Positions 21,175 to 33,275 of a stretch of DNA of 64,000 nt are shown piece after piece. The stretch's first letter is position 1. Each line of letters starts with the position of its first letter. Below the pieces are notes generated by a model. That model worked only from the letters and a program-made list of their open reading frames with translations. It made no database searches and was not told the DNA's origin. Source of the DNA: Brachypterus glaber (lineage: Eukaryota > Arthropoda > Insecta > Coleoptera > Kateretidae); the NCBI GenBank assembly GCA_958510825.1, contig OY294051.1:4620353-4684352 (forward strand). Direction: 5' to 3'. Made by a program: the position numbers and the translations under genes.

Positions 21175-21377
21175 CTGTTTTTTCAAGCAAGACAGTAAAT
21201 AAAAATCGCACAGTAAATATTTTTACAACAGGTTCGAATAGTATATGTTTGTGTATAGAATATAGTTATGTTTTATAAAATAAACTACGCAGTATATTCG
21301 CACATCCAATATTCGAATCTGTTTTGAAAATATTCACTGTGCGATTTTTAATTTCCTATCTTGCTTGATGAAACAGA
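21175..21377. mobile_element. Foldback MITE with ~65-bp arms
   Basis: TCTGTTTTTTCAAGCAAGAC and AAAAATCGCACAGTAAATAT on the left are mirrored by ATATTCACTGTGCGATTTTT and CTTGCTTGATGAAACAGA on the right. No coding sequence; single copy here. Confidence 0.8.
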
Positions 21378-21850
21378 CCATAGATAGCTACACCCCTTAA
21401 AGATGATACATTAAACGTCATTTTAGAACTCTTGAAATGTTGTATTTTATTTTGAATCACACTGTATTACACGATATTTAAAGATAAATTTAAAATAAAT
21501 AAAAAACGCCTGCGAGACTGTAAAAATAGAATAGAGATTTATTTTTTATTTCTTTTGGATTTAGAGCACTCGTAAAGCAATTGGTCCTACAATCAGGGTC
21601 TAACCTTATACGGACCGGATAACCTTTATAAGGGTTGTTAAAAATTGAAGACCCGTTATTTTGATCAATACCTATTTTTTTCTTAAATATATTTTTATAC
21701 ATTCAATACATTTTTTTTTATTTAAACATAATGTAACAAGTCCATTGATATTTACGGTTTCATTCAATTATATTTTTTAACTGTCTACGACGACAAAGCA
21801 ACACTGAAAAAAAAATATTGTCCATATTTAACTATTTAGTTAAATACAGA

Positions 21851-22572
21851 TAATAATATATTCTATAACTAGTATGGAATAGAGAATATTCCGCGCCAGC
21901 GGAAAGTTTGTCATACGAGCCGGCACGCGAGTATGACGGTCCCGCGAGCGCGGAATGACTATTTCATACGTGTTGTAGACTATACTTTTTCTTCGACTGC
22001 AAATATGAAACACTGTATGGCTTTAAACTGCGGACAAGGGTAAAAATAATGTTTTTTGTGATTCGACATTGTAAATGCAACAAAATACATATTTTTAAAT
22101 AATGCAATTAATGTTATTTACTAATTTTATCAAATCAGTACTTTAAAAAGATTTTTATTTAATTTTAGCACATATTTACAAATTATAATGCAAAAATTGA
22201 AGGTTATGTCAGATTGTTATGACAGATATCAGGTTTAAATATTTAACGATAGATGGAGCAGTTTTAATTTTTTGAACTAAATTGACAAAAAACTGATCAA
22301 ATATTAAGAAAAACTAATAAACTTTACGTAATTTTAACGCAAAACTTTAAATGGCATTAAATTATTTAATATTTCATGGTAAAATAACTATATTTTTGCT
22401 AATTTTGTTACCGTTTTCTTTAATTTTATAAACAAGAGATGGCACTACATGTGCTCATTCTAACACTTGATACGGAATATTCATACCGTATCTAGAGCTA
22501 GAATGGATTCATTCTGTGTTTGAAAAGTGTGTGTATTTGCTTACATTCTAAAGCAGTCGTAGAAAAACTATT
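21851..22572 (+). mobile_element. Foldback-headed element, copy C
   Basis: Same orientation and near-complete identity in structure with 9131-9890, including the CpG-rich hairpin (CCGCGCCAGCGG ... GCGAGCGCGG). It ends CATTCTAAAGCAGTCGTAG followed by AAAAACTATTTT. Confidence 0.8.
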
Positions 22573-22849
22573 TTCCTGGTTGATGCAACCATAAATCTGA
22601 TAAGGGCAAGAAGACAAATTGTTGTGTTTTCCAGATTCTTAAATGTTTTCTAGTAAATAAAAAAATTGTGTTATAGCCCTCACCGTTCTTCTGGTTAAAG
22701 CAACCAGAAAATAGTTGGTCGGTCTTAACTATTAATCCGGCCAAACAGATCGTTTTTTTCAGTAAAGCAGTGGATCCATATGTAATGCATGGTGTATATG
22801 TTTCGCAGTGGATAGTACATCATGCGTTTATCTGAAAAATTAGACAAAA

Positions 22850-23261
22850 ATGGCGATTTCTCCCGTTAGATTAGACAGGGACAAAAGTTCTACCCAAAAA
22901 GGATAGAAGACATACATACACTCCCACTTCCACCCAACCAAACAAATTCTGTATTTGATCTTTGTTGAACAAATACAATATTTACTTGGCCGGGCAAAAA
23001 GTGTAACTATATTATTTTTATTAAAGAAATTACTGGCGCCATCTAAATTTTAGTAGAATTATCTTATTCTACAGATTCACATTAGCTATGTTCGTTCGTG
23101 CCGCTCAGTGCTACACTTTCCGGCCAACCAAATAAATACTGTATTTGTTGTATGAAAAACAAATACAGTATTTATTTGGTTGGCTGGAAAGTGTAGCACA
23201 AATGAGATAGAGATAGAGTAGACGTCTTTTGTTTCATAATTCTAGTTGTAGAGAGCTCCAT
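22850..23261 (-). mobile_element. Double-hairpin MITE, copy 1 (~412 bp)
   Basis: Bounded by ATGGCGATTTCTCCCGTTAG and GTTGTAGAGAGCTCCAT. It contains two hairpins, one around AAATTCTGTATTTGATCTTTG and one around ATACTGTATTTGTTGTATGA, both ending in CCAACCAAA / TTTGGTTGG arms. Other copies are at 34056-34461 and 50893-51304. No coding capacity. Confidence 0.85.
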
Positions 23262-23345
23262 TGATATATTTTCCTAGAGATTTATTTTTTTTAACTGTAT
23301 GATTATTTCTTAAAATAAAAGTAGATGCCAAAAGAGTATAATACT

Positions 23346-23672
23346 TTACGTAATAACAATATGGTTCCTTTTTCACCAGACGAACCTATTAAAAAAACAA
23401 CACATAACTTAATTAAGCATCGTCTTTCATGAATAACATAATGAAATCACTTTATATAACTTCCTAAATGTCTGTGTTAGAGTGACTTATTTGTTTTTTC
23501 GCAATACAATAGTTAAAAAAAAACTAGACAATAAAAAAATATACTCGCTCTTTAGTAGTAACAATATGATCCTTTTTCACTAGACGAACCAGTTACGAAA
23601 ACAACACATAAGTTAATTAAGCGGATAACATGATGAAAACACTAAACATAACTTCTAAAATGTCGTTTATGT
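23346..23672 (+). repeat. Diverged direct repeat, ~125-bp unit, period ~205
   Basis: AACAATATGGTTCCTTTTTC, ACGAACC, ACAACACATAACTTAATTAA recur about 205 bp later with small changes. No gene or RNA was recognised around it. Confidence 0.6.
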
Positions 23673-24656
23673 AATTTTATTCAGTCGATAACACGTTGTC
23701 TCACTTGATTAAACCATTCTCAGAACGTCTTTTGTTTCTAGGTCAATGTCTAATATCAATAGGTAAATAAGCGTTATTTGCGCTACGTATGTTTGTTTTT
23801 TGAGTTACACTGAGAAAATAAATCTAAGTACACAGTTTCATGACTGGTTTTAGGCAGCTTTCAATCTCACTATATCACTAGTCATTAACTATTTGAATAA
23901 TACAATTCTATTATAAATAACTTTTAAAAATGTCTGTCCGTGTGTCCGTCCGTCTGTCCATCCGTCTATCCATATAAAAATAAACTCACATAAACTAATT
24001 CCCCTTATTAATACTAGTACACATGCAAAAACTCGTCGCTTTAGCTTAAAGGGTACCGTAATTAATAATTAAAAACCTTATTTTTAGTACAATTACTAAG
24101 GGCCTTACCTCCCTTGGGGCTCATTTCCAGACCAACCTTTATAGAAACTTTTTTTGGTATTATTGGATTTAGAATCACCTCTTAAATTTTGGCATGCCAG
24201 TTACTGATCACCCTGTATATTATATTTTTACGGCTTGCTTATAAAATTTACATTTAATGTAGCTACGTAGTTAATTTTTTTTTTAAATTTCATTTACTAT
24301 TTTCAATAATTTAATCCTTTCAACTTTTAACGTGAAAAAATATATTAAGTTTGCCAAACGAAGCACAAAAAGTAGATAAAATTTACGTGGTGTTAAAACT
24401 TTCAAACTTGGAATGTAACTGTTTAATATTTTAACGATGTAGTTTACTTTTCAACCTTTTTGCTTCCCTCATTACAAAACCCAATTTTCATAATGGTATG
24501 ATAATTAATATGCTTTAAATGTTTTACATACTTTCAACTTGTTACATCCCGACTAAAAACTTAAATATAAATTTTATACTCTGAAAAAAGGTTTAGTAGT
24601 TAGTAGGTATACTATAATTCCTTAAATAATACTTTTAATTCAACAATTTCATTTAT
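23673..24656. other. AT-rich intergenic DNA
   Basis: A short GTCTGTCC/GTCCGTCC microsatellite lies at about 23931-23970. Otherwise I see no exon, RNA gene, or repeat with a partner in the window. Confidence 0.4.
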
Positions 24657-25075
24657 ATGGCATCATGCCATGTAAAAATCGCGGTAAAGGTGGCGTCCGT
24701 GGTAAGGTGGTATCCGTATATCGGACGCCACTTTACCAAATGCCGAGAAACATGCCAAACGTTACATTTTAATGTAAGGAATCATTTCCCAGAGTTTCAG
24801 AAGGATGACATTTTGTACGTTTTCTGTATATTAATATACATTTTAGTTCGAGTGTATATAGCGTAGAGAGCGACTATGGTAAATATTAGTTTTTTTCCCT
24901 ATATACATAGCGATCAAGGTGGAATCCAGTAAAAATGACAACAATGCTGCGCTCGCAGGTATTATACGTTAGTTTTGTGTTCATAGCCAGGACGCTAACA
25001 TAGCGCTAGGTATACCGGATGCCACCTTGCTTTTAAATGTATATAATGTACAGAAAATATACAGATAGGTTTCAT
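24657..25075. mobile_element. Composite hairpin region with GGTGGCGTCCG arms
   Basis: GTAAAGGTGGCGTCCG (24684-24699) pairs with CGGACGCCACTTTAC (24722-24736). Related inverted pieces recur at 24913 (GGTGGAATCC) and 25015 (CCGGATGCCACCTTG), and TACGTTTTCTGTATATTAAT near 24807 mirrors TGTACAGAAAATATACAG near 25047. It looks like a larger TIR element with internal palindromes. The short frames over it are not coding. Confidence 0.55.
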
Positions 25076-25089
25076 AAAAAATAGTATCT

Positions 25090-25390
25090 ATAGCTTCGCC
25101 CATAAAACAATAAAGCGCTAGAAAAAAAGATACGCCCTTTGGCGTTTGAGTTAAGCATTTTTGTAATGTAGTAATCATAAGTAATAACTTTATTATTATA
25201 TCTAAAATATATATTGAAGTTCAAGTACGTAATATGTACATATTATAATAAATTAGAAAAAAAACGATTGATCACAACGATTTTTTCTTATATTTGCCTA
25301 AATTACTTCTTATGGTGTTTTTAAACAATTCATTCAAAAAAATCAGGGGTCGAAAACAAAAAGTTAAAATTTGCACAAAAACACCGTGTT
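25090..25390 (+). repeat. Dispersed repeat copy, uninterrupted (family of 755-1145)
   Basis: Same block order as 755-1145 but without the 93-bp MITE, hence an empty site for it. No coding features. Confidence 0.65.
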
Positions 25391-26091
25391 ATTATTAATG
25401 GGCACAACTCCCAAAAATCAATAGTTTAGATGCAAGAGTATTTTGAAAAACTCGACTAACTGATCAAAAGTGTCTGTGTGTAAACTCCAAAAATTCAGTA
25501 GTTTACGAGCTAGAGCATTTTGAAGATCTAGAGTTAGCTCGTTTTTTTTTGAAGTTTTTTGGGTTATGAGGTTAGCGAGGTCTTTCACTGTAAAATTCGA
25601 TTTCAGCATAAGAATAATTGACTTATTATTTTTTGTGGGACTGTGTAATTATAATTTGATATGGATATTTTCTCGAGAAACAACATGTTTTGTCAAGATT
25701 GTTCGTTATTTTTTTTAGTCGTTTTGTCGGTAAACTGAAAAGCGCATTTCGGTTTAATTATCATTCCTAACTTCGACCACAATGTCAAGACAGTCAGTTG
25801 TTTTGTCTCCCTCTGGGCCTTTTTAACCTCCCATACCCTTATACTCCCCATTTTAGGAAGGAGTTCAAACTCTGCGCTTGTCTAGTTTACACAAGACGAC
25901 ATTCTTGAGGAAGTTTCTCCAAACTGGAATAAACTTGTTTTCATTATGTGATAAATAAATTACTGTTTTTAGACTTGTTTAGCTAGTTTTCGTTTATAAA
26001 AAGAGTCAACTTGACTGAGTGCAATAGTTTCTCATCAAAGAAGAAAATTGTTTTAACAGAGAATTATATGCTTAATGACAGAAATATACAT

Positions 26092-27437
26092 AGGGTAAAA
26101 CCCCCAATTATTGGCACTTTAAGAAATTTTACACATATATTTCATTATAACTTATTAAATATTTCATGTTATCAAGAATAAAATATTTTACATCTTTTAG
26201 TAGTTATTCTATTTTATATATTATATAAAATTTAAACTGAGATCTTTATAATATTAAAGAATTTTTTTTTTCGTATTATTGGCACCTTTTTGCTAATAAT
26301 TGGCATCCAGATTTTCCTATTATTGGCACCTAATTTTTGCTTTGAAGCAACGGAAAAAAATTACTGAGTACCTACTTTTTGTTGAATAATAAACATTTTA
26401 GTATCAAAATAAAATATTTAAATTGGAATATTGCAGTTTTATACATATTAACTAAATTTTAAATATCTCTATATTAAAATTAAAATATTAGTTACCTAAT
26501 ATTAATTTGTATCCATAAAATAATGCCTAGTTACCTAGGTACACTTATCTAAAAGAATTATTAGGTTTCAAGGCTAATTTTGATGCATACAATAAACCTG
26601 TGCCAATAATAGGAATTTAATATAATTTGGACGCCTATTATGGGCACCGTGATAAAAAATAAAATTCTAAAGAAAAATTAAGTTTATAGACAAAATTAAG
26701 TGTAAAATGTATATAAGCACATATTTATTGAGGAAAAACTGTAAGTTTTTCATTAAACGCTGTTTAGAACTCATTTATTTGAAATAGGTTTTTGGCAAAA
26801 ACTGTATCTTTTGTATAATAGCCCACCCGGTTTAAAATATGGATTTGGTTTTATCTTATATAAGATGTGGCAATACGTATGTATATTTAACCGTACAAGT
26901 AATAAATCTATTCAATTTAATTTAATTTATTCTATTAATTTAGCATTTTAACTGGTTGCCAATAATTAGAATAGGATTTTTACTAAAGAAGCTAATTATT
27001 GGCACCTGTGCCAATAATTAGAATTTAGTTTAATTTTGTATACCAATTATTGGCACCGTCGAAATTAAATAAAAATGTAAAGAAAAATAAAGTTTTTAAG
27101 GCTAATTAATAAGTAGAATGCATATACTTACTAAAATTATCGAGAAAAAATAGTAAGTCCATCAATAAACGTCTTTTACTAACCTTCTATTTAAAGCACT
27201 TCCTTAGCACAAACCTTAAAAATTAACACTTACGTAGTTCACACGAAACTGCTAAGACTCTAGTGCCCAGGGGGAAAAATATGTTAATCGCATTTAAAGT
27301 ATAATATTTATAAATATTGCCACTTCGTAAAAAATATAGTTAGATTAAGGTACCAATGGAGATTTTTTTTATATAAAAGAAAATATCACTCCAGTGGCAA
27401 TAATTAGCGGAGTACCAACGATTGGGGGTTTTACCCT
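26092..27437. mobile_element. 1.35-kb TA-flanked element with iterated ATTATTGGCAC motifs
   Basis: AGGGTAAAACCCCCAATTAT at the left is inverted at the right as CGATTGGGGGTTTTACCCT; both sides are followed by TA. Inside, the core ATTATTGGCAC or its complement appears about twelve times (near 26106, 26275, 26296, 26318, 26600, 26636, 26957, 26996, 27008, 27046, 27395, 27413) in both orientations, and the terminal repeats themselves end in it. Such iterated subterminal sites commonly bind transposase. No transposase is encoded, so this is a non-autonomous element; TA flanks suggest a Tc1/mariner-type or similar integrase. Confidence 0.8.
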
Positions 27438-27964
27438 ATTCTTGTTTTAGAAAAAACAAACTGGTGAAAAGAAATGAAAAACTGATTTTTGGATTTTATT
27501 TATTAATATTGAACATAGAAATAAATAAGTCAAAGTTCGTCCAAACCCATTATATTATCACATGTTGTCATAAAATAGAAATTAAAGAAATTTAAAATAA
27601 TTATGCTCCGGCTATTTTAATAGCTGAAATTATTATTATTATTTTTATTTTGCGTGTTTAGGCCAAACTCCGATAAACTCCTATATCATATTTAAATTAT
27701 TTATAAAGAAAATTTAATACAAATAAAAAATATATTATATATTATTAATTCACTGGAAAAGAATATTATGGATGTGTTTTTCGATTTGTAAAAAAAATAA
27801 ACCATTATTGCACCATAAATCGTTTTCTAAATGATTTTTATCCCACTCAGAAAATATATATTACATTTATATCATTTGTATGATAAACTGTTGAATATAT
27901 GACGTGGGGGAGGAAAGTGATATGAAGAGTAGAAGTTTCAGAAGGGGTTGTTTTTTAGGTAAAA

Positions 27965-28235
27965 TAATATTATATTACGCACCAAGTGCACTGAAAATTG
28001 TTTGCGTCGAGGTGCGTATACTATTTTTTCTACGACCTAACACCTAAACACCCAAAATTGTCTAAAAATGAATTTGCCATTTTGAGGTTCTGTGTTTGAC
28101 GTTTACTCATTGTTTGACAACAGATATATAAAATCAGCTGATTTTCACTCGCCGACCGCTGTCTTGGCAACGGGAGAAAAATAAGCACTACTAACTAGGT
28201 TGTATAAAAAATTATTTTAATTTTTTTGCAAAACC
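27965..28235 (-). mobile_element. ACGACCTA-terminus element, copy 2
   Basis: Inverse of 20145-20420; it contains GTATACTATTTTTTCTACGA followed by CCTAACACC, AAATCAGCTGATTTTC and ACTAACTAGGTTGTAT. The left part is a different CpG-containing hairpin. Confidence 0.65.
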
Positions 28236-28897
28236 AAAATATTAAGTGTTATAAAAATTGAGCTATTTTTACAAAGTTTGGTACTGAGCTGTTTTTGAAG
28301 TTGCTGAAACTGAATTTGATACTAAAATTATAAAATGCAAAATATGGTTCCAATTTGGTAGACGTAATTTTAAAAATTTTAATTATTTTTCTTGATATTC
28401 TATAAAAATAATTTACGCATAGAAAAAAGCGTATTTAAACATTTAGAATACATAGTCCTTTCTATTTGTTGATATAGCAAGATATAGTAGCTTAAAGATT
28501 TTTTAAGTTAAGTTAAAAAATATTAGGTCAATCCAAAAAGTAGGGTTTAATTCCTTATAAAACGTGTACTCTTTATATATTTTACCCTCAGTCAATTTGA
28601 GAAGATAAACGATTTTGAAAGTAAATCATCAAAATTGATAATTTAAGACAAAGTAGAGCAATAAAATTTTGAAATTGTCACGGAAATGGCATGATAAAAT
28701 TTATTAATAAAATTTGACACAAACGACAAAAAGGTGTTATTGTGTTTTATGGAAGAGTTTATGGGAAAACAGATTTTATTAAAAGTATTTTTTATGTAAT
28801 AAACTTAGGGATTTCAATGTTGCCAGGAAAAACAACTAAAAAGAATTTCATGAATTTCTTCTTATTATTACGTTATCTAAATTAAAAGTAATTGATA

Positions 28898-29145
28898 CTA
28901 CGGAGAACGAACTAATAAACCGTTAAAATAAAGTATCGCCAACATCTCGGTTTGTTTGTAAACAAATAGTAGGTATATTCAGGCTTGAACAATAACAATT
29001 ACCAGTAACTGGTATTGTTGTCTCTGTTAGAACAAAGATATGTGAGTAAGACAGACGAATGTTCATGTTGCCGACGTTTTTGTCAGTTTTAACGAATGAA
29101 ATGCCTATTCTAGAGAGAAGAGTTATTAGGTCGTTGGGAGAACGC
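28898..29145 (-). mobile_element. MITE, inverse copy of 35388-35640
   Basis: Shared phrases are TATCGCCAACATCTCGGTTT, ATAGTAGGTATATTCAGGC, TTACCAGTAACTGGTA, GTCTTACTCACA (on the other strand) and TTCTAGAGAGAAGAGTTATT. It contains a perfect palindrome TTACCAGTAACTGGTAA-like centre. A 74-codon open frame on minus is a by-product of the repeat. Confidence 0.7.
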
Positions 29146-29547
29146 AATTCTCAGTAGTTAAGCAAACAAATCAAGAAGTCAGTAATTTAAATTTGCTCTT
29201 TTTACTTAGAGATTATATTCGCGTCACTATTTCTAGATCATCGTTAAATAATTGTCCACTGTCGGGTGCCTATCAAGATTTATCAATGTATATAATCGCC
29301 CCTATTAAAAGTAAATAATGACAATATCTAAAATGCACCTGGGCTATAGGTGGGGTTATTTTTCATCTTTGCTATATTTAGATCTTTATGTTTGACGGCT
29401 CCAACGAAACATTAATATTTCGTTCTGTTTTCTTAAAAACTATTTTTTTAAGAGCAACGAATAACATTTACGTGAAATTACACAAGATTTGGGTTAAAAT
29501 TTGAGTCAAAGTTATTAAAGTTTTTAAGATTAAAAAAGTTTTAATTT

Positions 29548-29812
29548 TAATGGCGTAAGCCTAAAGGCGTAGCCTAATGGCGTAAGCCTAATGGCGTAAG
29601 CCTAATGGCGTAAGCCTAATGTCTAATGGCGTAAGCCTAATGTCTAATGGCGTCAGCCCAATGGCGTAAGCCTAATGTCTAATGGCGTCAGCCTAATGTA
29701 AGACGTAAGAATAATGTCGTAAGCCTAATTGCGTAAGCCTAATGGCCTAAGCCGAATGGCGTAAGCCTAATGGCGCAAGCCTAATGGCGTAAGCCTAATG
29801 GTGTAAGCCTAT
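29548..29812 (+). repeat. 14-bp minisatellite, unit TAATGGCGTAAGCC
   Basis: About 18 imperfect units, some with an inserted TAATGTC or single substitutions (GCGTCAGCC, GCGCAAGCC). No partner elsewhere in the window. No coding or known RNA role is apparent. Confidence 0.95.
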
Positions 29813-30115
29813 ATGGGTAATTCGAAACTACCGTATTATACTATTCTAGCGCAGGCGCTGTGAATAATATAATAATATACAAATGTGAATTTTGAGTGAT
29901 TTTACTCATTTTCAAAACCCAGAAAAAAAATGAGTTTATTATGGTGCTCTTTCGATATTGGATTCTTATTCAGCGACTCAAAATTTATAAGATTGGATAG
30001 GTATCTACCCCAGGACAATATACTTTTTTTTATGTAGTCCAAAGCTATGCCTTATATTCAACCTGTGCACAACTGTGTGGTCTATTTGTTGGAACGCGCT
30101 TAAGTTCCACTATGA

Positions 30116-31070
30116 AAGAAGGGTATCGTTTTAAATACGAGTTTTGGGCTAAATAAGAAAAATATGTTTTTGTTTAAAAAATTGCAAAATGATGAAAAGA
30201 AATGATAAAAAACTGTGTTGTTTGTTAATAAAGAACAAAATGAAAAAACAAATTAAAAACTCAGGAATTATTTGTTATCGTAAACCCGACAACATCGCAT
30301 TATTCTTGCGCTAAATGTGATATCATATTGAAAAAAAGCAATATTTTTTGTTTGTCTAAAAACCAACATAAATACATTTAGGTATAATGTATAATAAAAA
30401 CACAACACAATATTAATTAAATATATCTATTTTTAAATAAGTATATTTAATTAATATTAAAAGTTAAAAGTTTATGTGTAACTTTTTCATAATCTAGTTT
30501 TGAATCATATCATGGAAATAAAGTAATTTAACATGTTGAAAGCCACATTAAATTACTTTTCTTGGGTAACACTGTACCAAGGAACTACATGCTTTGGGTT
30601 ATCGCTGAAACAGCTGGTTTGCTTACAGTGTTATTATAGTATAAATACCTCAAAAATAACTCCATAATCGTACTGAAACATAAGACACTAGTCACATAAG
30701 TCCAGCCTAATTACACATTGAATTACAGTATATTGAATCCGTGAAAACTAATAAAATACAACAAAATATTTTAATATTATAGTCAAGAGCATTGAACACA
30801 ACACAGACCCTTTCCTTTGGCCCCACTGTAGTAGTTAACGTGCAAAGTTATTTTTATTGAGATGACATTTGACACTTGAAGTTTCGTGCAATGTTGCCAA
30901 ATCGTACATTGACAGATGTCAAATTCTTAATTAAAATAATTAATTAAAGTATGTTCCGGGATGTAAAAAGGGCTGAAATTTTGGCTAAGTATTTATTTTT
31001 TATGTATCTATAAGCATGTAAAGTCTTATCGTTGCAGGCGATTTAGCCCAAAATGCGATACCCTCCTTTC
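30116..31070. mobile_element. Possible ~950-bp TIR element
   Basis: GAAGGGTATCG...GTTTTGGGCTAAAT at 30118-30156 mirrors ATTTAGCCCAAAATGCGATA then CCCTCCTTTC at 31041-31070, with a ~13-base insertion in the left end. The interior is AT-rich with no transposase motif. The distance and partial match make this plausible, not certain. Confidence 0.5.
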
Positions 31071-31807
31071 TTGTCGGTTTACGGGCCTTAGTAATAACCT
31101 AAAAATAAAATATAGCAAATAATATTAGTGTAGAAGATTTACGAATTTACACGAAATACGAGTTAAACACTTGTATAAATCACTCAATATTGCCAAAACT
31201 CAACAGATTGCCTGTGAGATTTTGCACATATATTCCAATGCCTTCAGTTGAGGATATTTTAAATATTTGAGGCAAAGGAAAATAAGAAATACGGAGTCTA
31301 CACAGATAAAAATAATGTCTTAATACAAATGAATATAATTAATACTAATAATAAATATAATCTAATTAATAATAATAATGAATATAATTTAAGTGCGTCT
31401 TAGCTTTACATATACGCAGTAACAGTTTTCCTTATAGTAACGTAGGTGTATTAATTTAATACTAAAACAAAATATTTATTTAAATAATTATTTTTTGTAG
31501 CACAAGTACTGCAGAACCACTACTGTGACATACTGCCGTATTAGTTCGACATAATTTGGCCATAACAACGAAATAATTTCGTTTAATTTAATTAACCATA
31601 TTCCATAGTAATAAATATTGTACGCATGTGACGTCATTGTTTAAGGTTATAATTAAGTATTTATTTAAAATACAATAATAAAATTTAAAAAAAAAATACC
31701 CGGGGGTTTCAAATGGTTAATACATAGTCAAATCTTTTTTTTATGACGTACTAACGCCTTTCATTTTAACATATCTAATTAAAATATACATATGTATATA
31801 TACATAT
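31071..31807. other. AT-rich intergenic DNA
   Basis: ATAAT/TAATAA-rich low-complexity patches around 31320-31390. I see no gene or defined repeat. Confidence 0.35.
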
Positions 31808-31930
31808 CTGTGCCTTGGTTCTAAACGGGCCAATGTCAATTTATCAGTAGCAGCGTTTTCAAAATATTACATCAGAGTTGACGTGACGTTGACAAAGTGA
31901 CATTGGTCTTTTTTTAGAACCAAGCCACAG
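31808..31930. mobile_element. Palindromic MITE, full-length relative of 903-995
   Basis: CTGTGCCTTGGTTCTAA at the left and TTAGAACCAAGCCACAG at the right. The inner arms GCCAATGTCAATTTATCA and TGACAAAGTGACATTGG also pair. The shared core is AGCAGCGTTTTCAAAATATT. Flanks read TAT...ATA, compatible with a TA target. Confidence 0.75.
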
Positions 31931-32940
31931 ATATATATTTTCGTTATGCACATATTAAGTTGGATTTTTAGGGGGATCTAGGAAACTGGTTAAAAAAGCA
32001 GGGGTAAAGGTATTGTTTTTTTGGGTGTATAAGAAATGCGAATTGTAAGTTTTATTACCGGGTGGAACAGGCTGGAATTATGCTATTCGAAGGATATTTA
32101 AACTGACGCATAATGGGTAATTTAGCTCTTTTAGAATTTATTTATACTATTTATTTTAAGCAAATTGCCTTTGATGAAAGATGAATAATACTAAGAAAAA
32201 TATAGCTCTTTAATCCTTCTTGTAAATATTTGTAAATAAAGGTTAGTTTTATTAATCCATCAAAAAACAACTCAGTTATGTGTATGCTTTTTAGCGCCAC
32301 TAAACTGCGTGTGGTGTTTGACGTCTCCACAAAAATTTATGACTTGAGATAATATAATGGATTTTTCCACGGTTAAGTACGTAATATTAATAATAAATAT
32401 TAAATTTTATTTATTGGTATACTAAAAATCTATTTAGTACTGAATAAAACATCAAAAAGTAATAAACCAAAACATTTTTCACCGAAAAAATTCAGATAAC
32501 TATAAAACCATTAAATCTTAGATGCAATTCTCGAGTTTAGTATTCTTTTTACAGAAAAATAAAAGATAGACTTTTTAAACTTGAGAAAATCTATTTTATC
32601 TTTCTAGATTTGTCAGATTACACATTGTGTATTTTTCGTAGCGAATAAAAACACGAAAAGGACAATGGATCTGGCTCGTTTTATTTTATTTAAAGGCAAA
32701 ATCAAATACGTATATACAATTTTCTTTTATTAAGTTAAATGGTAAATTTTTTCCTAAATTTCAAAGAGCCGTTAGACATGAACAGTTTTTTTTTATTAAA
32801 ATAGCATAAAATTATAATATAATGTATTATTTTTTCAAAGCGTTATCGAGTTAACGTGGTCACACATTTTCCGGAAGGAGAATTGGTATTAAAAACTGAA
32901 AGATTTTATAAGTTTTGAAACCCTAGCAACCTTGGTTATT
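31931..32940. other. Intergenic DNA, no gene recognised
   Basis: No exon-like stretch, RNA gene or repeat with a partner in the window was found; one GC-tinged patch near 32290-32330 has no structure I can assign. Confidence 0.35.
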
Positions 32941-33005
32941 ATTAAATACAAGTTGTTACAATAAAATATAACGTTCTGTTATTACTGTAACAACTTGTAT
33001 TTAAT
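32941..33005. repeat. 65-bp hairpin with perfect 20-bp stem
   Basis: ATTAAATACAAGTTGTTACA and its exact complement enclose 25 bases. Probably a tiny MITE remnant. Confidence 0.8.
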
Positions 33006-33177
33006 CACTAAAGTTGCCTGTGGTTCCATGTATACAAAAGTTCACTATTTTATACGATTGAAAGTTCTCAGTGCGACAGACGGATAGACAGATTTTTATT
33101 TGTGGAAATCAGTATACAAAAAAGCATTTGGGGAAACAATCGAACGAATTGAAGAGTTTGATAAATATTAAATAGGT

Positions 33178-33275
33178 GAAAGGTTAAACAGAGACTACCT
33201 AAAAAGTGGTTAGAAAGTCAGTAAAGCCCTTTACTACTAGCCCACACAAGTCCTCAACTTAGGGGATCCTTAATT
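33178..33275 (+). mobile_element. 3' part of the tRNA-derived SINE family
   Basis: GAAAGTCAGTAAAGCCC, ACTACTAGCCCACACAAGTC and ACTTAGGGGATCCTTAAT match the body of the SINE at 12597-12812 read on minus. The tRNA-like head is missing, consistent with 5' truncation or divergence. Confidence 0.65.

Noticed and set aside
28902..29144. 8-bp target duplication GGAGAACG around the MITE
   Set aside because: Part of the match (AACG) belongs to the element's own termini when compared with the copy at 35388-35640, leaving only GGAG.
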